From: Nocardia sp.
GTDB taxonomy: Bacteria; Actinomycetota; Actinomycetes; Mycobacteriales; Mycobacteriaceae
Reading direction: 5' to 3'
Assembly (NCBI RefSeq): GCF_025465275.1
Contig: NZ_JAODNK010000084.1
Span: 1-64,000 of the forward strand
DNA: 64,000 nt
Shown: positions 49,436 to 56,475 of the stretch, in pieces
How positions within the stretch are numbered: position 1 is the stretch's first letter
Layout of the letters: each line of letters begins with the position of its first letter
Translations under genes and position numbers: made by a program
The notes under the pieces: model-generated
The model's database searches: none
Told to the model about the DNA's origin: nothing
Seen by the model: the letters and a program-made list of their open reading frames with translations, nothing else

Positions 49436-50266
49436 CTACTGCTCACCGAAATCGGTGCTGAGACCTGCGGCGACCGAGTCTGCGACGGCGGCCATACCGA
49501 AGGCATTGGGGTGGTACGGGGCGCCCCTACCTGCCATCGGATTCGGTAGCTCGAAGCCGGTGACCCAGGGCTGCAGGCCGCACGCGGTGTGCTGGGATTC
49601 GTCTCCGCCGGTGCGCACCAACGTCGCGCCCGTCGAGTCGGCGGCGCGTCGGGTGGCTTCGAGTAGCCCGATGTATGTGGAGCGCAAGGCAATTGCCTGG
49701 TTCGGGGCGAGGGGCACGGTGGCACAGGTTTCGGCACGTGCGTCGAGAACCGGCAGGTAGTCGACCAGCATCACGGTCGCGCCGGGGGCTTTGGCTCGGA
49801 CCGTGTCGACCACCTCGGCCAGTGCGCTTTCCACTCGGTCCAGGTCGGCGGCTGTGGCCGGGGTGGCCGCGCCGCCACAGGCGCTGGGGCCGAGGGCATT
49901 TCGGCAGCTCAGTGTGGTCAGCGCACCGACGTATCCGAGGTCGTTCCCGCCTATGGTGATCGTGACCAGGCGAGCGTCCGGGGTGACGGCATCGATCTGC
50001 GGTGCGAGGTGACGGCCGGTGACACCGCGGTCCGCAACCAGGTGTGCGTAGTCGGCCCCGGAGCGCAGGCAATCGATGTCGATTATCGGCTCGAGGGCCG
50101 GACCCGCGGCATACGAGCTACCGAGCGCAACGTACGTCGTCCCGGCCTCGATCACCGGCGAATTGCCATGTGCCGTACCGGTCGCGATCCCAGCCGTGGT
50201 GCAGGCCGCCGCCACCGCGGCGAGCCGCCGGAGACTTCGCCGGCTCGCGATATCGGCAGTGGGCAT
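49436..50266 (-). CDS. Secreted SGNH/GDSL-family lipase or esterase
   Basis: A 276-residue exported hydrolase. Residues 1-34 form a signal peptide with an n-region SRRSLRRL and a hydrophobic Ala/Thr core ending near AHG; two arginines make Tat export possible. Block I is VALGSSYAAGPAL (catalytic Ser), block III is ITIGGNDLGYVG, and the catalytic His is in GAPYHPNAFGMAAVADSV. Cysteine pairs (CLRSG, CRNALGPSAC, CATVPL, CGL) suggest disulfides outside the cell. ATG 50266 with GAGGAG seven bases upstream is preferred over the earlier GTG. Mycobacterial and Streptomyces homologues are lipases or esterases. Confidence 0.88.
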   Translation of the reverse strand: MPTADIASRRSLRRLAAVAAACTTAGIATGTAHGNSPVIEAGTTYVALGSSYAAGPALEPIIDIDCLRSGADYAHLVADRGVTGRHLAPQIDAVTPDARLVTITIGGNDLGYVGALTTLSCRNALGPSACGGAATPATAADLDRVESALAEVVDTVRAKAPGATVMLVDYLPVLDARAETCATVPLAPNQAIALRSTYIGLLEATRRAADSTGATLVRTGGDESQHTACGLQPWVTGFELPNPMAGRGAPYHPNAFGMAAVADSVAAGLSTDFGEQ

Positions 50267-50387
50267 GACCTGACTCCTCACTCGGCAAACGATCTCTCGT
50301 GCCGGGCATAGACGAACGCGCGCTCACACCTTAGATATCGCACGGGGGTCTGTGGGGAGGTGTTCGGAGCGTCCGCCCTGCACGTCT

Positions 50388-50696
50388 CTAACCCTCTACC
50401 GGCGGCGCGACGCCGGCGACAATTTCCTGCAGCGCCGCGATGTGACCGTTGAAGGCGTCGCGGCCGGTACTCGTCAATTGCGCGCGCACCTTGCGGCGGC
50501 CGCCGTCGAGCCGCCGTTCGGTGAGCACGTACCCGGCCTCTTCGAGCGTCGTGAGTTGTTTGGACAAGGCCGAATCCGACAGTCCCAGGCGGTCTTTGAG
50601 GAAGGCGAACTCGGCCCAGTCGGCGGCTGCCAGTGTTGCGACGAGGGTGAGCCGGGTGCTCGGATGAATCAGCTCGTCGAAGCGCGCAGCCGTCAT
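50388..50696 (-). CDS. Small winged-helix regulator (MarR/PadR-like, DUF-type)
   Basis: A 102-residue winged helix. RFDELIHPSTRLTLVATLAAADWAEFAFLKDRLGLSDSALSKQLTTLEEAGYVLTERR gives all helices and the wing, with the recognition helix at DSALSKQLTTLEEAG. It has no effector domain, so it acts as a small repressor. Its ATG overlaps the stop of the membrane protein gene by four bases (ATGA). The operon starts at 51157 behind two palindromes at 51168-51215 that are the probable binding sites. Such pairs of a small regulator with a membrane protein occur widely in actinobacteria. Confidence 0.82.
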   Translation of the reverse strand: MTAARFDELIHPSTRLTLVATLAAADWAEFAFLKDRLGLSDSALSKQLTTLEEAGYVLTERRLDGGRRKVRAQLTSTGRDAFNGHIAALQEIVAGVAPPVEG

Positions 50697-51157
50697 GCTC
50701 GTGCCCAGCGGCGCAGGACGCGCAGCATCTCCGGGCCGCCGAATCCGATGACGGCCGCGACGAATACGCCCGCCCAGATGCCGGGATGATCGGTTCCGTC
50801 GGCACCGAGCGCGAACGCCACACCGATGGTGACCGCCACGAGCCCGAGCAGCATGCCGATCACGACCAGCGGGGTGCGGCGGCCGGCAACGGATGCGCTG
50901 ACCTGTAGTTGATCTGTGCGCCGCCGTCTGTCGAGCAGTCGCGATGCGAGGGCCGAATGCCCCATCCCGAAGGCCAGGGTGGCGACCGTGATGAGCCAGG
51001 CCGGCCCGACACCCCCGATCACGCCGAGGACCAACCACCCTGCTGCCATTGCCCACCAATAACCCCGGGGCAGGCCGACCTCGTCGGCCACTCGGCGCTG
51101 AGCGGAGGCGGCCGCATCGAGTGCGGCGCGGGCCTGGTCGGGTGCGGTGTTGTCCAT
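50693..51157 (-). CDS. Membrane protein co-transcribed with the small winged-helix regulator
   Basis: A 154-residue protein. Residues 1-27 are helical and cytosolic (DQARAALDAAASAQRRVADEVG). Four hydrophobic helices follow in two pairs (YWWAMAAGWLVLGVIGGVGPA, LITVATLAFGMGHSALA, then after a basic loop LVVIGMLLGLVAVTIGVAFAL and IWAGVFVAAVIGFGG). It ends in a basic tail, LRVLRRWARA. I do not recognise a specific function; the family is usually listed as unknown membrane proteins. Its translational coupling to the regulator suggests it acts in the same stress or export response. Confidence 0.75.
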   Translation of the reverse strand: MDNTAPDQARAALDAAASAQRRVADEVGLPRGYWWAMAAGWLVLGVIGGVGPAWLITVATLAFGMGHSALASRLLDRRRRTDQLQVSASVAGRRTPLVVIGMLLGLVAVTIGVAFALGADGTDHPGIWAGVFVAAVIGFGGPEMLRVLRRWARA

Positions 51158-51167
51158 GATGACTCCC

Positions 51168-51215
51168 TACTTTCCTACTAGGAAAGTAAGACTCCCACTT
51201 TCCTGGTAGGAAAGT
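51168..51215. promoter_or_regulatory. Pair of long palindromes upstream of the membrane-protein/regulator operon
   Basis: TACTTTCCTA-C-TAGGAAAGTA (51168-51188) is a perfect 10-bp-arm palindrome. A second copy at 51197-51215 has 8-bp perfect arms (ACTTTCCT, AGGAAAGT) around GGT. Both lie just upstream of the ATG at 51157. The near-identical 21-base layout repeated twice is strong evidence for a dimeric regulator, most likely the one encoded second in this operon. Confidence 0.8.
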
Positions 51216-51277
51216 CAACGGCTTCCGCCCAGGTGGACGCGTTCGAGACCAATTGCCGATTTTTCAAACCTATGTAT

Positions 51278-51295
51278 ATTAGGTTATTACCTAAT
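51278..51295. promoter_or_regulatory. TetR operator upstream of the TetR-hydrolase operon
   Basis: ATTAGGT and ACCTAAT are perfect 7-bp arms around TATT, ending 20 bp before the apparent TetR start. The DNA here is AT-rich (TATGTATATT precedes it), as expected for an autoregulated promoter. Confidence 0.7.
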
Positions 51296-51314
51296 CTTCT
51301 TAGGAAGGAGCGCT

Positions 51315-51902
51315 ACGAGGGCACCCCGTGCGGGCCTGTCCGCTGATCGCATCACCCGGGCCGCTGCCGAACTCGCCGACGAGGTCGGGTTCGACAATGT
51401 GACGCTGTCCGCTGTCGCCAGGAAGTTCGGCGTAAAGGATCCGAGCCTCTACTCGCATGTGCGCAATCTGCAAGATCTGCGCACGCGTATCGCGCTGCTG
51501 GGTGCCGTCGAGATGACCGACAGTATTGCGGCGGCCGTCGCGGGACGGGCGGGCAAGGATGCGCTCGTCGCATTCGCTGATGCGTACCGCGACTTCGCGG
51601 GTCGGTATCCGGGCCGCTACGCGGCCACCCAGAGCCGGGTCGATCCCACCGCGATCGCCGACGCCCCTGGCCTCCTGCGCAGCGTGGAACTCACGACCGC
51701 CATGCTGCGCGCCTACAACCTCGACGATGACGACCTCATCGACGCAGGTCGGCTATTGCGCAGCACTTTTCACGGCTTCGCCACGCTCGAGACGAGCGGC
51801 GGCTTCGCGCACTCCCGCGAGACCGATACCTCGTGGGCACACATTCTGGATGCCCTGCACCTGCTCCTGCTGCAGTGGCCGACCCTCGAGGAGAACCGTT
51901 GA
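51315..51902 (+). CDS. TetR-family regulator with no standard start codon
   Basis: The frame encodes a TetR DNA-binding domain: RAGLSADRITRAAAELADEVGFDN followed by VTLSAVARKFGVKDPSLYSHVRNLQDLRTR, then a ligand-binding half ending LHLLLLQWPTLEENR. The DNA-binding domain needs about 28 residues upstream of the first in-frame GTG (51399), but no ATG, GTG or TTG lies in that stretch. A good ribosome site, AAGGAG (51305-51310), points to ACG at 51315, which reads ACG AGG GCA CCC. The start is therefore probably ACG, or an ATG changed to ACG. It is coupled to the hydrolase gene through a TTGA overlap at 51899-51902. Confidence 0.75.
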   Translation, partial: TRAPRAGLSADRITRAAAELADEVGFDNVTLSAVARKFGVKDPSLYSHVRNLQDLRTRIALLGAVEMTDSIAAAVAGRAGKDALVAFADAYRDFAGRYPGRYAATQSRVDPTAIADAPGLLRSVELTTAMLRAYNLDDDDLIDAGRLLRSTFHGFATLETSGGFAHSRETDTSWAHILDALHLLLLQWPTLEENR

Positions 51903-52732
51903 GATCCGATACCCTCCGCGTGCCCGGCGCGCACCTCTACTACGAGGTGCGTGGTGATGGTCCACTGCTGTTGATGATTCCGGGTGGCGGCGGCGATGCC
52001 GCAGTAGTCGACCCGATCGCGGATCTGCTCGCCGAACACTTCACCGTGGCCTGCCTGGATCCGCGCGGCTACTCCCACAGCACCCTCGACAGCACGGAAC
52101 CGCAGGACCAGCGGGTGGAGGTGCAGAGCGATGACGCCTACCGGCTGATCGCGCACCTCACCGATGAGCCCGCCTACGTATTCGGCGGCAGCAGCGGGGC
52201 GATTGTCGGCCTGGATCTGCTGGCCCGCCACCCGGAACGCATCCGCCGCCTGGTCGCGCACGAACCGCCCTGCTTCGCCATCCTTCCCGATGCCGAGGCC
52301 CAGCGTGAATTTGTCGAGGAGGTCTACACGCTCTTTCGCACCGAGGGTCTGGCTGCGGCCGGTATGCGATTCCTGGCAGGGATCGGCGGCACTTTGAAGC
52401 CGATGCCGGCACCGGCGGACCTGCCGCCCCGGGTCGCTGCCATGATGGCTCGCCTGCACGCCAATTCCCCGATCATGATGGAACACGAACTGCGCCAATT
52501 CACTTCGTATATCCCGGATATCGCGGCGCTCGCCGGTGTTGTCGATCGGCTCGTGCTGGGTTCCGGGCGCGAGACCGGAACCCACCTTCCGGCGCGCCCG
52601 GCCGCCGAACTCGCCACCCGCCTCGGCATCGAGGTCACCGAATTCCCCGGCGGCCACAGCGGTTTCACCGATGAACCCGGCGCCTTCGCTCAGCTGCTGA
52701 TGGAGACGCTGCGCGCCCCGGTACGCAGCTGA
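51899..52732 (+). CDS. Alpha/beta hydrolase in a TetR operon
   Basis: A 277-residue alpha/beta hydrolase. LRVPGAHLYYEVRGDGPLLLMIPGGGG leads to PRGYSHSTL, the nucleophile elbow VFGGSSGAIVGLDL and the His in FPGGHSGFTDEPGAF. A TTG start at 51899, overlapping the regulator stop, follows GAGGAG. It is a clear paralogue of the hydrolase at 47117 (same VRGDGPLL, SSGA and GGHSGF blocks), and each is paired with its own regulator. The substrate is unknown; small esters or epoxides are typical of the fold. Confidence 0.87.
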   Translation: MRSDTLRVPGAHLYYEVRGDGPLLLMIPGGGGDAAVVDPIADLLAEHFTVACLDPRGYSHSTLDSTEPQDQRVEVQSDDAYRLIAHLTDEPAYVFGGSSGAIVGLDLLARHPERIRRLVAHEPPCFAILPDAEAQREFVEEVYTLFRTEGLAAAGMRFLAGIGGTLKPMPAPADLPPRVAAMMARLHANSPIMMEHELRQFTSYIPDIAALAGVVDRLVLGSGRETGTHLPARPAAELATRLGIEVTEFPGGHSGFTDEPGAFAQLLMETLRAPVRS

Positions 52733-52791
52733 GGTTCGACGCACCCTCGGATCTGCCGAAGCGGGTGACCGCGCGCTGCTAGCGTCGTTCC

Positions 52792-53151
52792 ATGATCAAT
52801 GGTGCGCACACCATCATCTACGCCGCCGACGCCGACCGCGCGCGAGCATTCTTCCGGGATGTGCTGAAGCTGCCGAACGTGGATGCGGGCGGCGACTGGC
52901 TCATCTTCAAGTCGCCGCCCGCCGAATTGGCTGTCCATCCGGCCGCGGCGCCCGAGAGCGGTATGGCCGCGGTCTACTTCATGTGCGACGACCTCGAGGC
53001 CACCGTGGCGGAGCTGCGGGCCGAGGATGTCGAGTTCACCTCGGAGATCACCCAGGAACGCTGGGGCCGGATCACCAGCTTCCTGGTGCCGGGCGCGGGT
53101 GAGGTCGGCCTGTATCAGCCGCTGCACCCGGTCGCCTACGACCTGGAATGA
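52792..53151 (+). CDS. Glyoxalase/VOC-family protein
   Basis: A 119-residue single-domain VOC protein. GAHTIIYAADADRARAFFRDVLKLP is the classic first beta-alpha unit and AVYFMCDDLEATVAELRAEDVEF the second; VPGAGEVGLYQP carries the last metal-site Glu region. Metal ligands cannot be assigned with certainty (His in AHT and an acidic residue in GEVGLYQP are candidates). Members range from glyoxalases to antibiotic-binding proteins. It stands alone between the hydrolase and the NmrA-like gene on the same strand. Confidence 0.82.
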   Translation: MINGAHTIIYAADADRARAFFRDVLKLPNVDAGGDWLIFKSPPAELAVHPAAAPESGMAAVYFMCDDLEATVAELRAEDVEFTSEITQERWGRITSFLVPGAGEVGLYQPLHPVAYDLE

Positions 53152-53262
53152 TCCGCCTGCACCAATGTATGTTTTGCGTCTAATATGCTCCACCCGTTGA
53201 ATTTTCGTGTATTCCTGGAGTTCGGTAGCCCATCCGGGAACCACTGATGAGGGGTTGTGAGC

Positions 53263-54084
53263 ATGATTTTGGTGACGGGTGCCACCGGCAATGTCGGCGC
53301 GGATCTGGTGCAGTCCTTGGCCGGCGGCGCGGAACCGGTCCGGGCGCTGGTGCGCGACCCGCAGCGCGCCACCCTGCCCGCCGATGTCGGCGCTGTCGCC
53401 GCCGATCTGACCGCACCGGACACGCTGGGGCCAGTGTTCGATGGTGTGCGCGCATTGTTCCTGCTGCCCGGTTATCCGGGTGTGGCCGAGGCCGCGGCGA
53501 AGGCGGGCGTCGAGCACATCGTGCAGCTTTCGGGGGTGTCCGCGGCAACCGGGGACACCGGCAATGCTGTGACGCGGTACATGATGGCCTCCGAAAAGGA
53601 GGTCACCGAATCCGGTGCGTCCTGGACGATCCTGCGCCCCTGCGCCTTCGACGCCAACGCCCTGCGCTGGCTCCCCCAACTGCAAGCCGGCAACATCGTG
53701 CGCGCCAATTTCCCCGAAGTCCGCACCGCGTCCCTGGATTCCTACGACCTCGCAGCCGTCGCCGCGCACGCCCTCCTGGAAGACACCTACAACGGTGAAA
53801 TCCTTTGGCCCACAGGCCCCGAACCGCTACGCCCCGCCGACCAGATCGCCATCCTCGCCGAAGTCCTAGGCCGCGACCTGCAGTGCGTCGGTCTTACCGA
53901 CGACGAAGCGCGCACCGACATGCTCCGCAACACCCCGGTCGAATACGTCGACGCCTTCTTCGACTTCTACGTCAAAGGCGCCATCGACGAATCCATAGTC
54001 CGCCCCACCGTCGAGGAGATCACCGGCCGCGCACCCCGAACCTTCGCCCAGTGGGCCACAATCCACGCCGAAGCATTCCGCTGA
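53263..54084 (+). CDS. NmrA-like NAD(P)-binding protein
   Basis: A 273-residue atypical SDR. MILVTGATGNVGADLVQSLAGG begins the Rossmann fold with the GxxGxxG motif, and VRALVRDPQRATLP and HIVQLSGVSA follow. The catalytic Tyr-Lys of classical SDRs is absent, as expected for NmrA/HSCARG-type members that sense or reduce with NAD(P)H. ILRPCAFDANALRWLPQLQ and a C-terminal helical domain (RTDMLRNTPVEYVDAFFDFYVKG) complete the fold. ATG 53263 is preferred because GAGGGG lies eight bases upstream; the GTG at 53257 is too close to it. Confidence 0.87.
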   Translation: MILVTGATGNVGADLVQSLAGGAEPVRALVRDPQRATLPADVGAVAADLTAPDTLGPVFDGVRALFLLPGYPGVAEAAAKAGVEHIVQLSGVSAATGDTGNAVTRYMMASEKEVTESGASWTILRPCAFDANALRWLPQLQAGNIVRANFPEVRTASLDSYDLAAVAAHALLEDTYNGEILWPTGPEPLRPADQIAILAEVLGRDLQCVGLTDDEARTDMLRNTPVEYVDAFFDFYVKGAIDESIVRPTVEEITGRAPRTFAQWATIHAEAFR

Positions 54085-54142
54085 GCAACTGGTACGTCTG
54101 TCCCGTCCGAGCTCGATCATCTCGCCCGCCAGGCGAATACGC

Positions 54143-54769
54143 TCAGGCAGTCTCGATCTTCCGGGTGGCCTCAGGTTCCGGGCGGAGGGCCGGCTCGATG
54201 TTGTCGAGCAGCTGGTCGGCGTAGTCGGCGTTGATGGGCGCGCCGCTGACCAGGAGGCGGTAGTAGAGGGCGCCGTAGATCATGTCGATGATGATGTCGG
54301 CGTCCAGGCGCTGGCGGAATTCGCCTGCCTCGATGGCTTTCGAGATGAGAGCGTGGGCGCCGGCGCGGCGGGTGGCGATGAAGCGTTCGCGGAGCGCCGT
54401 GGCCAGTTCGGGGTCGTGCTGGCTGGCGGCGACGAGAGCCACAAAAGGGCGGCGCGCTCGAGGAGCGTTCATCAGGGTGGCCACCTGACGCACTTGGGTT
54501 CGGAGGTTGGTCAGGGCATTGCCGTCGGCGGGAAATTCCAGTTTGAGGCTGGTGGCTTCGGCGAAGGCGTCCATGAGTACCGCTGCCTTATTGGGCCACC
54601 AGCGGTAGATGGTGTTCTTGCTGACGCCGGCGCTGCGGGCGATGTCGTCGACGGTCAGGCCGGGGAGGCCCTTATCGGTGAGTAGCTCGCGCGCCGCGGT
54701 GAGGACTGCTTGGCGTGCGCGTTCGCTACGTGGCCTGCCGGGGGTGGCGGGTTCACCGGGTGTTGTCAT
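54143..54769 (-). CDS. TetR-family repressor of the adjacent aldo/keto reductase gene
   Basis: A 208-residue TetR regulator. The N-terminus SERARQAVLTAARELLTDKG, LTVDDIARSAGVSKNTIYRWWPNKAAVL is the DNA-binding domain. The C-terminal domain (TQVRQVATLMNAPRARRPFVALVAASQ, IIIDMIYGALYYRLLVSGAPI) is of the TetR_C_16-like type often found beside reductases. It is divergent from the aldo/keto reductase; the 71-bp gap between them contains a nearly 30-bp palindrome, its very likely operator. Confidence 0.9.
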   Translation of the reverse strand: MTTPGEPATPGRPRSERARQAVLTAARELLTDKGLPGLTVDDIARSAGVSKNTIYRWWPNKAAVLMDAFAEATSLKLEFPADGNALTNLRTQVRQVATLMNAPRARRPFVALVAASQHDPELATALRERFIATRRAGAHALISKAIEAGEFRQRLDADIIIDMIYGALYYRLLVSGAPINADYADQLLDNIEPALRPEPEATRKIETA

Positions 54770-54784
54770 GATGACCAGCTTACT

Positions 54785-54814
54785 ATTACGATACTGAACG
54801 TGCAGTATCGTAAT
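54785..54814. promoter_or_regulatory. Long palindromic operator between tetR and the aldo/keto reductase gene
   Basis: ATTACGATACTG (54785-54796) and CAGTATCGTAAT (54803-54814) are perfect 12-bp arms around AACGTG. It lies 16 bp from the TetR start and 27 bp from the reductase start, so one bound dimer could block both promoters. Confidence 0.85.
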
Positions 54815-54840
54815 GAGAAATTGATCGACACGGAGGCATC

Positions 54841-55917
54841 ATGACGCTCGACACCTACTACACGCTGGGCCGTTCGGGACTGCGGGTCAGCCCACTCGCC
54901 TTGGGCACCATGACTTTCGGGCAGTCGGACTGGGGTGCGGATGCCGAAACCTCGGGGCAGATCTTCGACGCCTACCTCGAGGCGGGCGGCAATTTCGTCG
55001 ACACCGCGAACGTCTACAGCGGCGGCGCCAGTGAGGAGCTGGTCGGAAAACTACTCGCCGAGCGCGGGGTTCGGGATCGCACGGTGCTGTCCACCAAGTT
55101 CACCCTCGGACCACGGCCCGGTGACCCGAATCTGGCGGGCAACGGCCGCAAAGCCATGTTGCGCTGCCTGGAGGATTCGCTGCGCCGGCTCGGCACCGAG
55201 TACATCGATCTCTACATCATGCACGCGTGGGACGGTCTGACCCCGGTGGAAGAGGTGATGCGCGGGCTGGACGATCTGGTCTCCTCGGGCAAGGTGCGCT
55301 ACGTCGCGTTCTCGGATGTCCCCGCCTGGTACGCCGCGCGCGCCCAGACCCTGGCCGAATGGCGCGACTACGCGCCGCTGATCGCGCTGCAGTTGGAATA
55401 CTCGCTCACCGAGCGCGGACTCGAATACGAATTCCCTGCCCTGGCACAGGAATTGGGCATGGGACTGATGACGTGGGGTCCGCTGGCCAAGGGCCTGCTG
55501 TCGGGCAAGTACTCCGCCGATGCCTCGGCCGCCGAGGATCTGCCCGACGGACGCGTCAAAGTCGCTGCCATCCACCGGCCTTCGCAGGACAACCGCAGCG
55601 AGCGCAATTGGCGCATCGTGACCGAACTGGCCGCGGTGGCCAAGGAGATGGGCCGCAGTCCAGCGGAAGTTGCCGTGAACTGGGTGGCCAACCGGCCTGC
55701 CGTGGGATCAGTTCTCTTGGGCGCCAGCAAGCTTCACCAGATCCAGTCGACCGTGACGTCCCTCGACTTCACACTGCCGGAGGAACTGCGCGACCGGCTG
55801 GACGAGGTCAGCGCTCCCCCGGCGGCCGTGCCCTACAGCTTCTTGACCTTGCTGCAAGGCGGTCTCAATGCCGATATCCGGAACAAGCGGGGCGGATACA
55901 ACACGACGGCCCGCTGA
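54841..55917 (+). CDS. Aldo/keto reductase
   Basis: A 358-residue TIM-barrel oxidoreductase using NADPH. The catalytic tetrad is recognisable: Asp in GNFVDTANVYSGG, Tyr in the same segment, Lys in TVLSTKFTLGP and His in DLYIMHAWDG. The C-terminal cofactor-binding loop WVANRPAVGSVLLGASKLHQIQ is intact. It resembles the YajO/Tas-like aldo/keto reductase group with a broad carbonyl substrate range. Divergent TetR control via the 54785-54814 palindrome suggests induction by a reactive aldehyde or xenobiotic. Confidence 0.92.
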   Translation: MTLDTYYTLGRSGLRVSPLALGTMTFGQSDWGADAETSGQIFDAYLEAGGNFVDTANVYSGGASEELVGKLLAERGVRDRTVLSTKFTLGPRPGDPNLAGNGRKAMLRCLEDSLRRLGTEYIDLYIMHAWDGLTPVEEVMRGLDDLVSSGKVRYVAFSDVPAWYAARAQTLAEWRDYAPLIALQLEYSLTERGLEYEFPALAQELGMGLMTWGPLAKGLLSGKYSADASAAEDLPDGRVKVAAIHRPSQDNRSERNWRIVTELAAVAKEMGRSPAEVAVNWVANRPAVGSVLLGASKLHQIQSTVTSLDFTLPEELRDRLDEVSAPPAAVPYSFLTLLQGGLNADIRNKRGGYNTTAR

Positions 55918-55940
55918 GAGCTTGCTCCGATACGTTCGCG

Positions 55941-56306
55941 CTACAGCCAGGTGGTCGCGAGCCAAGCGGCAACGCAGGCAAGGGCGAGCAGGAAGATATT
56001 CAGCCCGATCACCTTGAACTCGCGCCGGCTGATATGCAACGCCAGCCCGCCGACCTGCACCACTGCGAGCCCGATCGCTGCCACCAGGGCGAGCACCGGC
56101 GCGATACCGGTCAGCGGCGGCAGGATCAGCCCCAGCGCACCGAGCACCTCCAGCGTGCCGATCCCGCGCACGAAGCTCATCGGCACCGTATCGATCCAGC
56201 CCATCATCGGCCGCAGTTTTTCCTTGGACCGCACCATTTTGGTCCCACCGGAATACAGGTAGAACACGGCCAGCACAGCGGCAACGATCCAATACGCCAC
56301 GCTCAT
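55941..56306 (-). CDS. DoxX-like four-helix membrane protein
   Basis: A 121-residue membrane protein with four helices: AYWIVAAVLAVFYLYSGGTKMV, FVRGIGTLEVLGALGLILPP, APVLALVAAIGLAVVQVGGLALHI, VIGLNIFLLALACVAAWLATTWL. The first helix with SGGTK and GTLEVLGALGLILPP are typical of DoxX/DoxD-like small proteins associated with redox enzymes or thiol stress. Partner genes are not evident; the aldo/keto reductase is convergent. A 169-bp gap precedes it and holds no recognised feature. Confidence 0.82.
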   Translation of the reverse strand: MSVAYWIVAAVLAVFYLYSGGTKMVRSKEKLRPMMGWIDTVPMSFVRGIGTLEVLGALGLILPPLTGIAPVLALVAAIGLAVVQVGGLALHISRREFKVIGLNIFLLALACVAAWLATTWL

Positions 56307-56475
56307 TCAGCACATCCCTTTGGTCACGAGTTGTCGGGAGTCACCCTATAGAAGCTCAGGTCATGACCGGGTCCTCGTGGTTCCGGGTCTCCCTTCATTT
56401 CCCCGAGGCGGAACCGAGTCGACAAGGACGCGCTTATCCACTGATCGATGATCTGCGCATATTCGGGAGCGTTCG

